Assembly (NCBI RefSeq): GCF_022179325.1
Contig: NZ_BPQQ01000005.1
Coordinates: forward strand, 1 to 64,000
Direction of reading: 5' to 3'
From: Methylobacterium isbiliense
Lineage (GTDB): Bacteria > Pseudomonadota > Alphaproteobacteria > Rhizobiales > Beijerinckiaceae
Length of the DNA: 64,000 nt
Shown here one piece after another: positions 1-8,862 of this stretch. The translations under genes were made by a program, and so were the position numbers. The notes below the pieces were generated by a model. That model searched no databases. It saw only the letters and a program-made list of their open reading frames with translations, and had not been told where the DNA came from. Position 1 is the stretch's first letter; the number at the start of each line of letters is the position of its first letter.

Positions 1-325
1 GCCGCTGGACGAGGATCTGCTTCTGGACCTTGCGGGGAGCCACGAGGTTCTGGTGACGCTGGAGGAGGGCTCGACGGGAGGGTTCGGGGCTCTGGTGCTG
101 CATCTTTTGTCGGCGCGGGGCGCTCTGGACGGGGGGAGCGTGCGGGTGCGGACGCTGACGCTGCCGGACGCCTACCAGGACCACGACACGCCGGAGCGGA
201 TGTACGCGCAGGCGGGGCTGGACGCGCCGGCCATCGTCAGGACCGTCCGCGACCTCCTCCCCGCGCAGCCGCGGGCCTCCAGCCGCGAGGCCGCCGTCGT
301 CAGCGTCGCGCGGCGCCCGCGCTGA
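1..325 (+). CDS. dxs: 1-deoxy-D-xylulose-5-phosphate synthase, C-terminal part (cut by window start)
   Basis: The visible part reads in frame from base 2 and matches the C-terminal transketolase domain of DXS, which condenses pyruvate and glyceraldehyde 3-phosphate in the first step of MEP isoprenoid synthesis. Family hallmarks are the stretch around [12 protein letters not shown] and the later [20 protein letters not shown], both typical of the last 100 residues of DXS. Thiamine-binding and N-terminal domains lie outside the window. The stop codon at 323-325 lies inside the 3' end of the convergent TPR gene, so the two genes overlap tail to tail by 26 bases. The last 15 or so residues, rich in Arg and Ala, form a tail beyond the usual family end. 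Confidence 0.9.
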   Translation, partial: PLDEDLLLDLAGSHEVLVTLEEGSTGGFGALVLHLLSARGALDGGSVRVRTLTLPDAYQDHDTPERMYAQAGLDAPAIVRTVRDLLPAQPRASSREAAVVSVARRPR

Positions 326-1127
326 GCGACGCCTCGGTTCCGGGCCGGCGCTTCTCGGCCGAACGGATCGCCTGCCACGCGTTCGGCTGCGACACGAAGG
401 CCCGCAGGGCCGCGGCGTTGCGGGCCGCCTCCTCGCCCCCGAGGTCGCGGCGCATCACCTCCTCGGCCTCCGCCGGGCGGCCTGCCAGCCCCAGCACCAG
501 GGCGAGGTTCTGGCGCACCCGCGCATCCGCCCGCGGATCGGCCGCCGCCTGCCGCAGCACCCGCTCGGCCTCGCCGAGGCGCTTGGCGAGGGCGTAGGAC
601 AGGCCGAGATTCGACAGGATCGTCGGCTCGCCCGGCACGATCTTCAGGGCGGCCTCGTAGAAGCGCTGGGCCTGGGCGTGATCGCCCATCTGGTCGGCCA
701 CCGTGCCCTGCGCCGAGAGCACCCGCCAGTCCGGGTTCGCGGGCGAGTGCGCGTTCTGCAGCACCTCGGCCGCCTCGCCGTAGCGCCCGGCCTCCGCCAG
801 GGTCTTGCCGTAGGCCGCCAGCACGGTCGGGTTCTTGGGGTTGCGCAGGGCCGCCTGCTGCAGCACCGCCGCGGCCTGCGCCGTCTGCTCGGTGCGCCGC
901 AGGGCGTTCGCGTAGGCGATGGCCGTGCCGACATCGCCCGGATTGGCGTTGTGGCGCGCGCCGAGGCGGTCGAGGTCGCGCCGGTCGGGGGCGGCCTGCG
1001 CCCGCGCGTCGATCGAGCCGGTGGTGGCGGGCGAGCGCGACAGGCAGCCCGAGGCGAGGAGCGCCACCGCGCCGGCCGCCAGCAGGCGACGCAGTCCGGC
1101 CCGCGACACTTCGAACCCAGCACTCAT
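300..1127 (-). CDS. TadD-like tetratricopeptide repeat lipoprotein
   Basis: About 275 residues. A short basic N-terminus and hydrophobic stretch end in a lipobox (LLASGC), so the mature protein should be a lipoprotein starting at that Cys. The rest is a run of TPR motifs, such as [17 protein letters not shown] and [18 protein letters not shown], as in TadD, the outer-membrane-associated TPR lipoprotein of Flp/tight-adherence pilus assembly. The ATG at 1127 is preferred because a GGAG lies just upstream; a GTG four codons earlier is possible. No other tad genes adjoin it, so the pilus role is inference from domain layout, although a TadG-like gene lies at 28 kb. Its 3' end overlaps dxs. Confidence 0.75.
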   Translation of the reverse strand: MSAGFEVSRAGLRRLLAAGAVALLASGCLSRSPATTGSIDARAQAAPDRRDLDRLGARHNANPGDVGTAIAYANALRRTEQTAQAAAVLQQAALRNPKNPTVLAAYGKTLAEAGRYGEAAEVLQNAHSPANPDWRVLSAQGTVADQMGDHAQAQRFYEAALKIVPGEPTILSNLGLSYALAKRLGEAERVLRQAAADPRADARVRQNLALVLGLAGRPAEAEEVMRRDLGGEEAARNAAALRAFVSQPNAWQAIRSAEKRRPGTEASLSAGAARR

Positions 1128-1196
1128 CCGCCGCTCCACCCCGAGATCATGGCCGGCGGGCCTGCGTCGCGCCGCGCCGTCTGCGGTGGTAGAGCG

Positions 1197-1217
1197 TTAA
1201 CCCTAACCGCGGGTTAA
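1197..1217. promoter_or_regulatory. inverted repeat between the TPR lipoprotein and aminopeptidase genes
   Basis: TTAACCC and GGGTTAA face each other across seven bases in the 120-base divergent intergenic region. The half-site resembles the TTAACC core of CtrA boxes, but the spacing (13 bases between the two TTAA cores) does not match the TTAA-N7-TTAA full site. It is a candidate operator only. Confidence 0.3.
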
Positions 1218-1247
1218 GCCGCGCCTCCAGCCAGGGGATCCTCCGCC

Positions 1248-2627
1248 GTGACAGCCCTCCTGCCCGCCGCCGACGCTGCCGCCGCGATCCCGATCTGGTG
1301 CGTCGAGGCCGGCGGCTGGCCGGCGCTCGCCGCATCCCTGGCCGAGACCCTGCCGGCCCCGGCCGCCGCCTTCGCCCGGGCGACCGGCTTCACCGCCAAG
1401 CCCGGCAGCCACTGCCTCCTGCCCGATGCCGGCGGCGGCTTGGCCGGCGTGCTGTTCGGGATCGATCCGGCCGGGGACCGCTTCGCCCCGGCCAAGCTCG
1501 CGGATCTCCTGCCGGAGGGGGCCTACCGGTTCGCCGCCCCCCCGCCCGACCCGGCCCTGGCGGCGCTCGGCTGGCGGCTGTCCGCCTACCGCTTCGGGCG
1601 CTACCGCGACAGGCCGGTGCCGGGCGCCCGGCTGGTTGCGCCGGAGGGCGTGGACGCGGCCGAGATCGGGCGCATCGCCGATGCCGTCGCGGCCGGCCGC
1701 GACCTCGTCAACACCCCGGCGAACGATCTCGGGCCGGGCGAGATTGAGACCGCCGCCCGCAGCCTCGCGGAGCGCTGGGGGGCGGCCTGCGCGGTCGTGT
1801 CCGGCGAGGACCTCGCGCGCGGTTTCCCGATGATCGCGGCGGTCGGCCGCGCCTCCGAGCGGGCGCCGCGGCTGATCGACCTGACCTGGGGCGACGCCGC
1901 CGCCCCGAAGGTGACGCTCGTCGGCAAGGGCGTCGCCTTCGACACCGGAGGCCTCGACATCAAGCCCTCCGCGGCGATGCTGCTGATGAAGAAGGACATG
2001 GCGGGGGCCGCCGCGGCGCTCGCCGCGGCCGAGATGGTGATGGGCGCGGGATTGCGGCTGCGCCTGCGCGTGCTCGTGCCCGCCGTCGAGAACGCCATCT
2101 CGGGCAGCGCCTTCCGCCCGGGCGACGTGCTGCGCAGCCGCCGCGGCCTCTCGGTCGAGATCGGCAACACCGACGCGGAGGGTCGTCTGATCCTCGCCGA
2201 TGCGCTCGCCCTCGCCGACGAGGAGAGCCCGGATCTCGTGATCGACTTCGCGACCCTGACGGGCGCCGCCCGGGTGGCGCTCGGCCCCGACCTCCCGGCC
2301 CTGTTCACCCAGGACGACGCGCTCGCCGCCGCCATGGCCGAGGCGGGCCAGGCGGTGAACGATCCGGTCTGGCGCCTGCCGCTCTGGGCGCCCTACGCGA
2401 GCCTGCTCGACTCCAAGATCGCGGACATCAACCACGTCTCCGGCGGCTCCTTCGCGGGTGCCATCACGGCCGCGCTGTTCCTGCGCCGCTTCGCCCCGCA
2501 GGCCGGGGCGCACGCCCATCTCGACCTCTACGGCTGGAACCCGGGCACCAAGCCCGGCCGTCCGGAGGGCGGCGAGGTGCAGACCGCGCGGCTGGTCTAC
2601 GAGCTCCTGAAGCGCCGCTACGCCTGA
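1248..2627 (+). CDS. M17 leucyl aminopeptidase family protein
   Basis: 459 residues with a GTG start. It is a cytosolic dizinc aminopeptidase that releases N-terminal residues from peptides. The C-terminal catalytic domain is clear: GKGVAFDTGGLDIKP near residue 225, followed by KKDMAGAA, carries the metal ligands and catalytic Lys, and NTDAEGRLILADAL near residue 306 is the family signature. It is somewhat shorter than E. coli PepA (about 500 residues) and has a divergent N-terminal domain, as in the second M17 paralogue of many alphaproteobacteria, so the symbol pepA is not assigned. Its last ten bases overlap the 3' end of the convergent EcsC gene. Confidence 0.88.
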   Translation: MTALLPAADAAAAIPIWCVEAGGWPALAASLAETLPAPAAAFARATGFTAKPGSHCLLPDAGGGLAGVLFGIDPAGDRFAPAKLADLLPEGAYRFAAPPPDPALAALGWRLSAYRFGRYRDRPVPGARLVAPEGVDAAEIGRIADAVAAGRDLVNTPANDLGPGEIETAARSLAERWGAACAVVSGEDLARGFPMIAAVGRASERAPRLIDLTWGDAAAPKVTLVGKGVAFDTGGLDIKPSAAMLLMKKDMAGAAAALAAAEMVMGAGLRLRLRVLVPAVENAISGSAFRPGDVLRSRRGLSVEIGNTDAEGRLILADALALADEESPDLVIDFATLTGAARVALGPDLPALFTQDDALAAAMAEAGQAVNDPVWRLPLWAPYASLLDSKIADINHVSGGSFAGAITAALFLRRFAPQAGAHAHLDLYGWNPGTKPGRPEGGEVQTARLVYELLKRRYA

Positions 2628-3571
2628 GGCGCCGCCTCCCCGGCCAGCGCCGCCCGCTCCGCCTCGTAGGCCTCGCGCACCACCTCCTTGCCGTAGGCGC
2701 GCTCCAGGCGCCGCACCGTGAAGTGGGCGCGGGCGATGCCCTGGAAGTGGTCCATGAAGGCGGCGTTGACCGCGGCGCCGCCGAGCGCGCCGATCACCGG
2801 CACCGCCTGGGCGGCGACCTTCTGCGAGACGACGAGGCCGAAGCGCGAGGCCACCTGCGCGGCGAAGCGCATCAGCACGGGCGCGCCCTCGTCGAGGAGG
2901 CCGCGGCCCGCCGCGTAGCGCGTCACCTCCGCCATGGTCTTGGCCAGCGCCCCCCGCACCGCGAAGTAGCCGCTGTCGGTGGCGGTCGCGGTCTCCGGGC
3001 CGCCGCGCCCGCCCAGCGCGAAGACCTGCATGCAGGCGAGCGCGGCCTCCGGCCGGCTCAGGTCCTCGCCCTCGCGCTGGGCGATCTCGGCGATGGAGCG
3101 CAGCATCAGGGTGGTGGAGACCGGCAGTTCCACGGCGAGCGTCGCGAGGCCGAAGGCGCCCCCGACCGCCCCCGAGACGGCGGCGAGCGCCTTGTGGCCG
3201 AAATCGCCCGGCGGGTAGCGCTCCAGGAGGTCGAGGGCGCGGGCGCGCAGGCCCGGGCGCCCGGCCTCTGCGGCCGGCACGATCGCGGCGCCCTCCCCGG
3301 CCTGCCGCGGCAGGGTGGCGAGCGCCACGGTGAGCGCGCCCTTCATGGCGGTCTCGGTGGCGTGGGTGATGGCCTCGCTCACCGTCTCGGGCAGCGCGCG
3401 GCCGATGAGGTCGAGGGGCGCGCCCGCGACGGCGGAGAGCCGGGCGGCGAGGCTCGGGCGCTCCAGCACCGCGACGGCCCGGCGAAGCGCCGCGCGGTCC
3501 GCCTCGCTCAGCGGCTCCGGCGCACGGGGCGGGACGGGAAGCGCGATGTCGGCGGCGACGATCTCGGTCAC
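2618..3571 (-). CDS. EcsC family protein
   Basis: About 317 residues. Similarity is to the EcsC family, named after a protein of the Bacillus ecs locus whose biochemical role is not established. The central part (SGAVGGAFGLATLAVELPV, then SLARLAARF-like helices and VPVIGALGGAAVNAAFMDHFQ) is the family's most conserved region: amphipathic helices rich in Gly and Ala that probably associate with membrane. The GTG at 3571 is chosen because GAGGTG sits eight bases upstream; an in-frame start 14 codons earlier gives a low-complexity leader without support. It overlaps the aminopeptidase gene tail to tail by ten bases. Confidence 0.78.
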   Translation of the reverse strand: MTEIVAADIALPVPPRAPEPLSEADRAALRRAVAVLERPSLAARLSAVAGAPLDLIGRALPETVSEAITHATETAMKGALTVALATLPRQAGEGAAIVPAAEAGRPGLRARALDLLERYPPGDFGHKALAAVSGAVGGAFGLATLAVELPVSTTLMLRSIAEIAQREGEDLSRPEAALACMQVFALGGRGGPETATATDSGYFAVRGALAKTMAEVTRYAAGRGLLDEGAPVLMRFAAQVASRFGLVVSQKVAAQAVPVIGALGGAAVNAAFMDHFQGIARAHFTVRRLERAYGKEVVREAYEAERAALAGEAAPQA

Positions 3572-3729
3572 GGGAGCACCTCGGCCAGTGCGGGACGATC
3601 CGGTCCCTGACAAGCTGGGGAGCCCGGTCCGGGTTCCGCAAGGGCGTTCCGGTGGATCCGGCGCGCAAGTCCTGTAGCGGAAGGGCGTGCCGGCCGGCTA
3701 CGAAGGGCGGACCGACCGGAGCCCGCCCG

Positions 3730-4170
3730 ATGACCAGCGACCCGCCCGCCGCGCCCAATTGGGGCGCCCCCGTCATCCGCACCATCGCGATGCCGGCCGA
3801 CACCAACCCGGCCGGCGACATCTTCGGCGGCTGGCTGATGGCGCAGATGGACCTCGCCGCCGGCAATGTCGCGGCCCGCCGGGCGCGCGGGCGCTGCGCC
3901 ACCATCGCGGTCGAGGGCATGACCTTCCTGCAGCCGGTCTCGGTCGGGGACGAGGTCAGCCTTTACGCCCGCATCGTCGCGGTCGGGCGCTCCTCGATGC
4001 GCATCCAGATCGAGGCGTGGCGGCGCGCCCGCGAGAGCGAGGAGACCATCAAGGTCACGCAGGCCCTGTTCACCTTCGTGGCGATCGACCAGGACCGCCG
4101 CCCGCGCCCGGTGCCGCCCGAGCCGCCGCCCGCGACGGGCGGGCCGGGCTTCGACGCGTGGTCGATCTGA
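3730..4170 (+). CDS. yciA: acyl-CoA thioesterase, YciA type (hotdog fold)
   Basis: 146 residues. The signature NPAGDIFGGWLMAQMDLAAG near residues 28-47 matches the YciA/BACH branch of hotdog acyl-CoA thioesterases, in which the Asp next to the loop is catalytic. The product hydrolyses acyl-CoA to free acid and CoA in the cytosol; substrate range cannot be read from sequence. The C-terminus has a proline-rich tail (PRPVPPEPPPATGG). The start is the ATG at 3730, after which homology begins within about 15 residues. It stands alone and is convergent with ampG, 49 bases away. Confidence 0.85.
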   Translation: MTSDPPAAPNWGAPVIRTIAMPADTNPAGDIFGGWLMAQMDLAAGNVAARRARGRCATIAVEGMTFLQPVSVGDEVSLYARIVAVGRSSMRIQIEAWRRARESEETIKVTQALFTFVAIDQDRRPRPVPPEPPPATGGPGFDAWSI

Positions 4171-4219
4171 GCCCGCCGACGGGCCGCCGGCTCGGCGGCA
4201 GGGACGAGCCCGGGGCGTG

Positions 4220-5557
4220 TCAGGCCCGCGCGGCGATCCCGTCCGCGTGCAGCGCCGCGGGTGCGGCGTCGGGCGCTGGGCGCTCCTCCGGCAGCAGGCG
4301 CAGGGCGAGGCACAGGCCCACCACCGGCAGGCCGACCGCGGCGGTGGCGACGAAGAAGGCCGGGTAGCCCATCGCCTCGACGGCGAAGCCCGAGAGCCCG
4401 CCCACGAACTTGCCGGGCAGCGCGTAGAGCGAGGAGAGCAGCGCGTACTGCGTCGCCGCGAAGGCCGGCGAGGTCAGGCTCGACATGTAGGCGATCAAGG
4501 CGGTGCCCGCGAAGGCGCCCGCGAAGTTGTCGATGCTGATGCTGGCGACCAGCAGCGGCAGGTCGTGGCCGGCGAGCGCCAGCCACGCGAACATCAGGTT
4601 CGAGGCGGCCGCCGCGATGCCGCCTACCAGGAGTGAGGCGGTGAGGCCGATGCGGCTCACCGCGATGCCGCCCGCGAAGGCCCCGGCGATGCCGATCCAG
4701 ACGCCGTAGACCTTCGACACCGTGGCGATCTCGGAGAGCGTGAACTTCATGTCGATGTAGAGCGGGTTCGCCATGATGCCCGAGACGATGTCGGGCAGGC
4801 GGTAGAGCATGATCAGCAGCAGGATCAGCACGAGGCCGAGCCCCTTGCGGCGCATCAGGTCCGAGAAGGGGTCGACCACCGCCTCGCGGGCCGCCACCCG
4901 CCAGCCCCGGCCCGCCGGCGGGTCGACGGCCGCGGCCTTCGGGGCGGCGAGGCAGCCCGCCACCGCGATCAGCATCAGGGCCGCCATGGTCGCGTAGGCG
5001 GGCGTCCAGCCGAACGCATCGGCGAGGTAGAGCGCGCCCGCCCCCGCGCAGATCCGCGCGAGGCTGTAGCCGAGCTGGTAGGCGGCCAGCATCATGCCCT
5101 GGCGCTCGGCCGGCGCGGAATCGATGCGCCAGCCGTCCACCACGATGTCCTGCGTCGCCGACGCGAAGGCGATCACCAGCGCGCAGACCACCATGTAGCC
5201 GAGCGAGCGCGACGGATCGCCGAAACTCATCGCGATCATGCCGGCCGCCACCCCGAGCTGGGCCGCCAGCATCCAGGCTCGCCGCCGCCCGAGGAGCCGC
5301 GCCAGCCCCGGCAGGTCGAAGCGGTCGATCACCGGCGCCCAGAGGAACTTCAGCGTATAGGCCAGGGAGACGTAGCTGAGCAGGCCGATGCTGGACCGCT
5401 CGATCCCGGCCGTGCGCAGCCACGCCGACAGCGTCGCGAAGACGAGCAGGATCGGCAGGCCGGCGCCGAAGCCGAGCAGCAGCATCAGCGCCATGCGCCG
5501 GTCGCGCGCGACGTCGCGCAGCGTGCGCTTGGTGCCCTCCAGCCAGCCGACGCTCAT
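4220..5557 (-). CDS. ampG: AmpG-type muropeptide permease (MFS)
   Basis: 445 residues with about 12 membrane segments. It is an inner-membrane major facilitator that imports anhydromuropeptides from periplasmic peptidoglycan turnover. The N-terminus (MALMLLLGFGAGLPILLVFATLSAWLR, then GLLSYVSLAYTLKFLWAPVIDRF) is the AmpG family signature; LAYQLGYSLARICAGAGALYLAD and MLYRLPDIVSGIMANPLYIDM follow as expected. The ATG at 5557 begins just before the conserved basic leader. NagZ, which acts downstream in the same recycling pathway, is also in this window at 34 kb. A divergent, relatively AT-rich stretch of about 260 bases separates it from the next kinase gene and should hold both promoters. Confidence 0.87.
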   Translation of the reverse strand: MSVGWLEGTKRTLRDVARDRRMALMLLLGFGAGLPILLVFATLSAWLRTAGIERSSIGLLSYVSLAYTLKFLWAPVIDRFDLPGLARLLGRRRAWMLAAQLGVAAGMIAMSFGDPSRSLGYMVVCALVIAFASATQDIVVDGWRIDSAPAERQGMMLAAYQLGYSLARICAGAGALYLADAFGWTPAYATMAALMLIAVAGCLAAPKAAAVDPPAGRGWRVAAREAVVDPFSDLMRRKGLGLVLILLLIMLYRLPDIVSGIMANPLYIDMKFTLSEIATVSKVYGVWIGIAGAFAGGIAVSRIGLTASLLVGGIAAAASNLMFAWLALAGHDLPLLVASISIDNFAGAFAGTALIAYMSSLTSPAFAATQYALLSSLYALPGKFVGGLSGFAVEAMGYPAFFVATAAVGLPVVGLCLALRLLPEERPAPDAAPAALHADGIAARA

Positions 5558-5821
5558 GGCTCTTCGTTCCCCGCGATGGTTCCGGCGCAGTACATCCGAC
5601 GAGTGAGGCCGCATGATGGTTCGCGACCGGTTAACGGAGGTTGGGCCGCGGACGGGTGGCGAACGGAATTTCTCCCCACGAATGAACAATTTGCGTTCTA
5701 AAACAATGGTTGATGACATGTGTCGGTTCGTGGAACACTGGCATTTGTCGCAAGTCTGAGTGCGGCCGACGCGGATCGGGCGCCGGGATCGCGGATGGCC
5801 CGCGGAGCACAGCGAGGGGCG

Positions 5822-6934
5822 ATGGCCGGCGCAGCCCGCCGATCGACCAAGATGTCCGGCAAGCGGATCGGCCGTCAGGTCGATCAGCGGCTCGGCGCGG
5901 CCGAGCCCGACGCGTTGCTCGCGGCGGCCTTCCAGGCCAGCGACGTCCCCATGCTGCTCGCGGAGGCCGGCCGGCCCGACCAGCCGATCCAGTTCGCCAA
6001 CGCGGCCTTCTGCCGCCTCACCGGCTATGCCCCGGAGGAGGTGGTGGGCCGCGACCTGCAGATGCTGCGGGGGCCCGGGACGGATCCCGTGGCGCTCGCC
6101 CGCCTGTGCGCGGCGGCCGCCCGCGGCGAGACCCTGTCGACCGAGATCCTGGCCTGCCGCAAGGACGGGACGGCGCTCCTCGTGGCCGTCCGGCTGAGTC
6201 CCGTCCGGACGGCGTCGGGGGGGCGCTACGCCTTCGCGGTCGTGGAGGAGCTGGAGACCGGCCGGGCGGTGCTGCAGGCCGCCCTCGACCGCGCGACCGC
6301 CCGGGTGCACGAGGTCGATCACCGGGCCAAGAACACCCTGCAGGTCGTCGCCTCGCTGGTGCTGCTCAAGGCCCGCCGCACCGAGAATCCGGCCTGCCGC
6401 ACCGCCCTCGACCGGGTGGCCGAGCGGATCGGCGCGCTCGCCTCCGTTCAGCGCCTGCTGCCGGCCGGCGAGGAGGCGGGCCATCTCGATCTGCGGGCCT
6501 TCGCGGTTGACCTCGCCGAGGAGCTCGCGGCCGAACTCGATCCCCCGCGCATCGCGTTGACGGTCGAGGTCGAGCCGGTGGCGGTCGCGGTCGACAAGGC
6601 GGCGCCCCTGGCGCTCCTCGTGCACGAACTCGCCACCAACGCCGTGCGCCACGCCTTTCCGGACGGCCGGCGGGGCCGGGTGCGGATCGCCGCCGGTTGC
6701 TCGGAGGACCGTCTCGTCCTGTCGGTCGAGGATGACGGGGTCGGTCTCGACGCCACTGCTCCGCCGTCGGATGCCTTCGGCCTCGCGGTGGTGGCGATGG
6801 TGACGCGGCAATTGTCCGGCACGCTCACCTGGGACCGGACGCCGCCGGGCACCCGGGTGCATGTGTCCCTGCCCTGGGCGCCGCCCGACGCACCCGATGC
6901 GCGAGCGGGGCTCGATGCCCTGAGCGGGGCTTGA
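5822..6934 (+). CDS. PAS (LOV-like) HWE/HisKA_2 sensor histidine kinase
   Basis: About 370 residues, soluble, no membrane segment. A PAS domain at about 25-140 has a LOV-like core (NAAFCRLTGY, then GRDLQMLRGPGTDP, then CRKDGTALLVAVRLSPVR), but the position of the flavin-adduct Cys of GRNCRFLQ is Leu79. Phosphoacceptor box HEVDHRAKNTLQ has His167, then HELATNAVRHAFPDGRRG and DDGVGLD of the ATPase domain; this is the HisKA_2/HWE class often tied to the PhyR-NepR-EcfG general stress response. The ATG at 5822 has AGCGAGGGG close upstream, but in-frame starts at 5720, 5795 and 5852 are possible. It is convergent with the receiver gene of the KaiC operon. Confidence 0.82.
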   Translation: MAGAARRSTKMSGKRIGRQVDQRLGAAEPDALLAAAFQASDVPMLLAEAGRPDQPIQFANAAFCRLTGYAPEEVVGRDLQMLRGPGTDPVALARLCAAAARGETLSTEILACRKDGTALLVAVRLSPVRTASGGRYAFAVVEELETGRAVLQAALDRATARVHEVDHRAKNTLQVVASLVLLKARRTENPACRTALDRVAERIGALASVQRLLPAGEEAGHLDLRAFAVDLAEELAAELDPPRIALTVEVEPVAVAVDKAAPLALLVHELATNAVRHAFPDGRRGRVRIAAGCSEDRLVLSVEDDGVGLDATAPPSDAFGLAVVAMVTRQLSGTLTWDRTPPGTRVHVSLPWAPPDAPDARAGLDALSGA

Positions 6935-6959
6935 AGCCTGAGCGGGGCTTGCCCCCGGC

Positions 6960-7334
6960 TCAGCCGCCGCGGCCCGCCCCGTCGAGCGCCGCCGCCACGG
7001 CTGCCCGGGCCTCCTTCAGCCGGAAGGGCTTGCGCAGGAACACCGCGTAGCCGTCGCAGCGCGCCCGCACCGCCGCCTCGGGCATCGAGCTCATCATCAC
7101 GACCGGGATGTCCCGGGTCGCCTCCTCGGCCTGGAGCGCGCGCAGCATCGTCGGCCCGTCCATCACCGGCATCATGAAGTCGAGCACGATCAGGTGCGGG
7201 GCGGCCTCGGCCATGCGCTGCAGCCCGTGCCGGCCGTTCGCCGCAGTGAACACCGTGTGGCCCTCGTCGGTGAGGACCGATTCCAGCAGCTCGGCGATGC
7301 CGAACTCGTCGTCCACGATGAGCACCGTCGCCAC
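6960..7334 (-). CDS. single-domain response regulator (CheY-like receiver)
   Basis: 124 residues forming one receiver domain with no output domain. The acidic pair is Asp8-Asp9, the phosphoacceptor is Asp52 (LIVLDFMMP), the switch Ser is in VVMMSS near 82, and the conserved Lys is in LRKPF near 102. It is the last gene of a three-gene minus-strand operon (histidine kinase, KaiC-like ATPase, receiver), only four bases after the KaiC-like gene. The likely phosphodonor is the kinase at 8863-9690, or the LOV-like kinase that converges on it. Without an effector domain it should act by protein binding or as a phosphate sink. Confidence 0.87.
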   Translation of the reverse strand: MATVLIVDDEFGIAELLESVLTDEGHTVFTAANGRHGLQRMAEAAPHLIVLDFMMPVMDGPTMLRALQAEEATRDIPVVMMSSMPEAAVRARCDGYAVFLRKPFRLKEARAAVAAALDGAGRGG

Positions 7335-7338
7335 CCGC

Positions 7339-8844
7339 TCACTCCCCGCCTCGACCCGATGGCAGGTGCCGGAGCTGGGCCAGGATCGCCTCGGCCCGAT
7401 CCGGTCCGTCCTCGACGGCGATGCCGCCGGCCGCGATGCGGAAGCAGCGCAGGCGCTGGTCGATGACGCTGTCGCGCGCCTTGATGACCGAGACCATGCG
7501 GTGGAGGTCCGACCGGAGTTCGACGAAGCGCAGCAGCAGGATGTTCTCGGCGATCCCCGAGGCGCCCTGGAGGGACACGCCGCCGAGCGGCAGGCCCGAT
7601 GCCAGCCCGTAGAGATCGGTCTCCACCGTGTACATCCCCGTCACGTCCAGCGCCCTCAGCTCGGCCGTCAGGGCGGCGAAGACGCGCACGATGCGGTCCC
7701 CATCGGGGGTGAGGCGCCTGAGGCCGTCGAGACCGTCGATGAACACGCGCCGCACCCGCCGGTTCCTCACCGCGGCGAACAGGCGGTCGCAGACCTCGTC
7801 GATCAGCCCTTCGGTGGCGGGATGCCACAGCACCTCGACCTGCCCGGTCTCCATCATGGCGGCGACCGGCAGGTTCAGCGCCCGCGCCTTGGCCTTCAGC
7901 GCCGCCTCGCTCTCGTGGAGGCCCACCAGCAATCCCGCATCGCCGGGGTCGCCCCCGAGGAACTGCAGCCCGAGCGTGGTCTTGCCGATGCCGGCCGGCC
8001 CGGCGAGCATCGTGGTCGAGTGCCGCGGCAGGCCGCCGCCGAGCATGCCGTCGAGGGCCGGGATCCCGAGCGGCACGTGCGGTCCCCCGACATGGTCGCG
8101 CCGGCTCGGCTCCCGGAAGCGCGCCTCGGTGCGGGGAAACACCACGATGCCGCCATCCGTGATGCGGAAGGCGTGGCGCCCGCGCAGGAAGCCGCTGCCC
8201 CGGAACTTGCGCACGTCGAGATCGCGCTCGGCCCGGCGCCCGCACAGCCGGCTCGACAGTTCGATCAGGCCGTCCACCATGGTGTGCTCGGCCGCCGCCA
8301 TCGGGGCGCCGGCCGAGGCGCTGGTGAGGAGCAGCACCGTCGCGCCGTTCGCGCCGGCCTGGGTCTGGAGTTCGTGGATGAACTTCTTGAACTCCATGGC
8401 GGACCCGGCCGTCTCCTCCGCCGCCATCACGCCGTCGAGGACGAGCAGGCTCGCCTCGCTCTCGCCGATCTGCCGGCGCAGCAGGGTCAGCAGGCCGGCC
8501 AGGCCCTCGTCCTGAAGCGTCCGGAAGGCGCTGAGATAGGTCAGGCGGTCGGGGATCACGCTCGCGTCGAAGAAGCCCAGCGACGCGATGTGCCCGAGCA
8601 TCCGGGCGTGGCTCTCCGCCAGCAGGGTGATGTAGAGCGCCCGCCCGCCCGCGGTTGCGTGGGTGTGGCAGACTTGGTTGGCGAAGATGGTCTTGCCGCT
8701 GCCCGGGGTGCCCTGGACGATGTAGACGCCGCCCTGAAACAGGCCGCCGCCCAGGATCTCGTCGAGCCCCGCGATCCCGGTCGCGACCCGCTCCAGGCCG
8801 CCATAGGCCCCGACCCGCTCCGTCCCCGGTCCCGACCCCGTCAT
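7339..8844 (-). CDS. KaiC-like double RecA-domain ATPase
   Basis: 501 residues, two tandem KaiC/RadA-type P-loop domains, as in cyanobacterial KaiC (about 519). Walker A motifs are GTPGSGKT at 45-52 and GPAGIGKT at 282-289; Walker B-like strands are SLLVLDGV and RVFIDGLDGL. Compared with KaiC, the paired catalytic Glu residues read Ala76-Glu77 in domain 1 and His310-Glu311 in domain 2, so the first Glu is lost in both. In the phosphorylation segment (LQGASGIAENILLLRFVELR), Ser429 aligns with KaiC Ser431 and Gly430 replaces Thr432. No kaiA or kaiB is nearby. It is translated between a histidine kinase (18 bases upstream) and a receiver (4 bases downstream), so a role as a signalling ATPase is likely and a clock role is unproven. 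Confidence 0.85.
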   Translation of the reverse strand: MTGSGPGTERVGAYGGLERVATGIAGLDEILGGGLFQGGVYIVQGTPGSGKTIFANQVCHTHATAGGRALYITLLAESHARMLGHIASLGFFDASVIPDRLTYLSAFRTLQDEGLAGLLTLLRRQIGESEASLLVLDGVMAAEETAGSAMEFKKFIHELQTQAGANGATVLLLTSASAGAPMAAAEHTMVDGLIELSSRLCGRRAERDLDVRKFRGSGFLRGRHAFRITDGGIVVFPRTEARFREPSRRDHVGGPHVPLGIPALDGMLGGGLPRHSTTMLAGPAGIGKTTLGLQFLGGDPGDAGLLVGLHESEAALKAKARALNLPVAAMMETGQVEVLWHPATEGLIDEVCDRLFAAVRNRRVRRVFIDGLDGLRRLTPDGDRIVRVFAALTAELRALDVTGMYTVETDLYGLASGLPLGGVSLQGASGIAENILLLRFVELRSDLHRMVSVIKARDSVIDQRLRCFRIAAGGIAVEDGPDRAEAILAQLRHLPSGRGGE

Positions 8845-8862
8845 CGTGCTCTCGATCGTTCT

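Noticed and set aside
1197-1217. Full CtrA binding site
   Set aside because: Half-sites are inverted with 13 bases between TTAA cores, not the seven of the consensus; listed only as an inverted repeat.
5822-6934. Classic blue-light LOV histidine kinase
   Set aside because: The adduct-forming Cys is Leu79, so canonical photochemistry is not possible; kept only as a LOV-like PAS.
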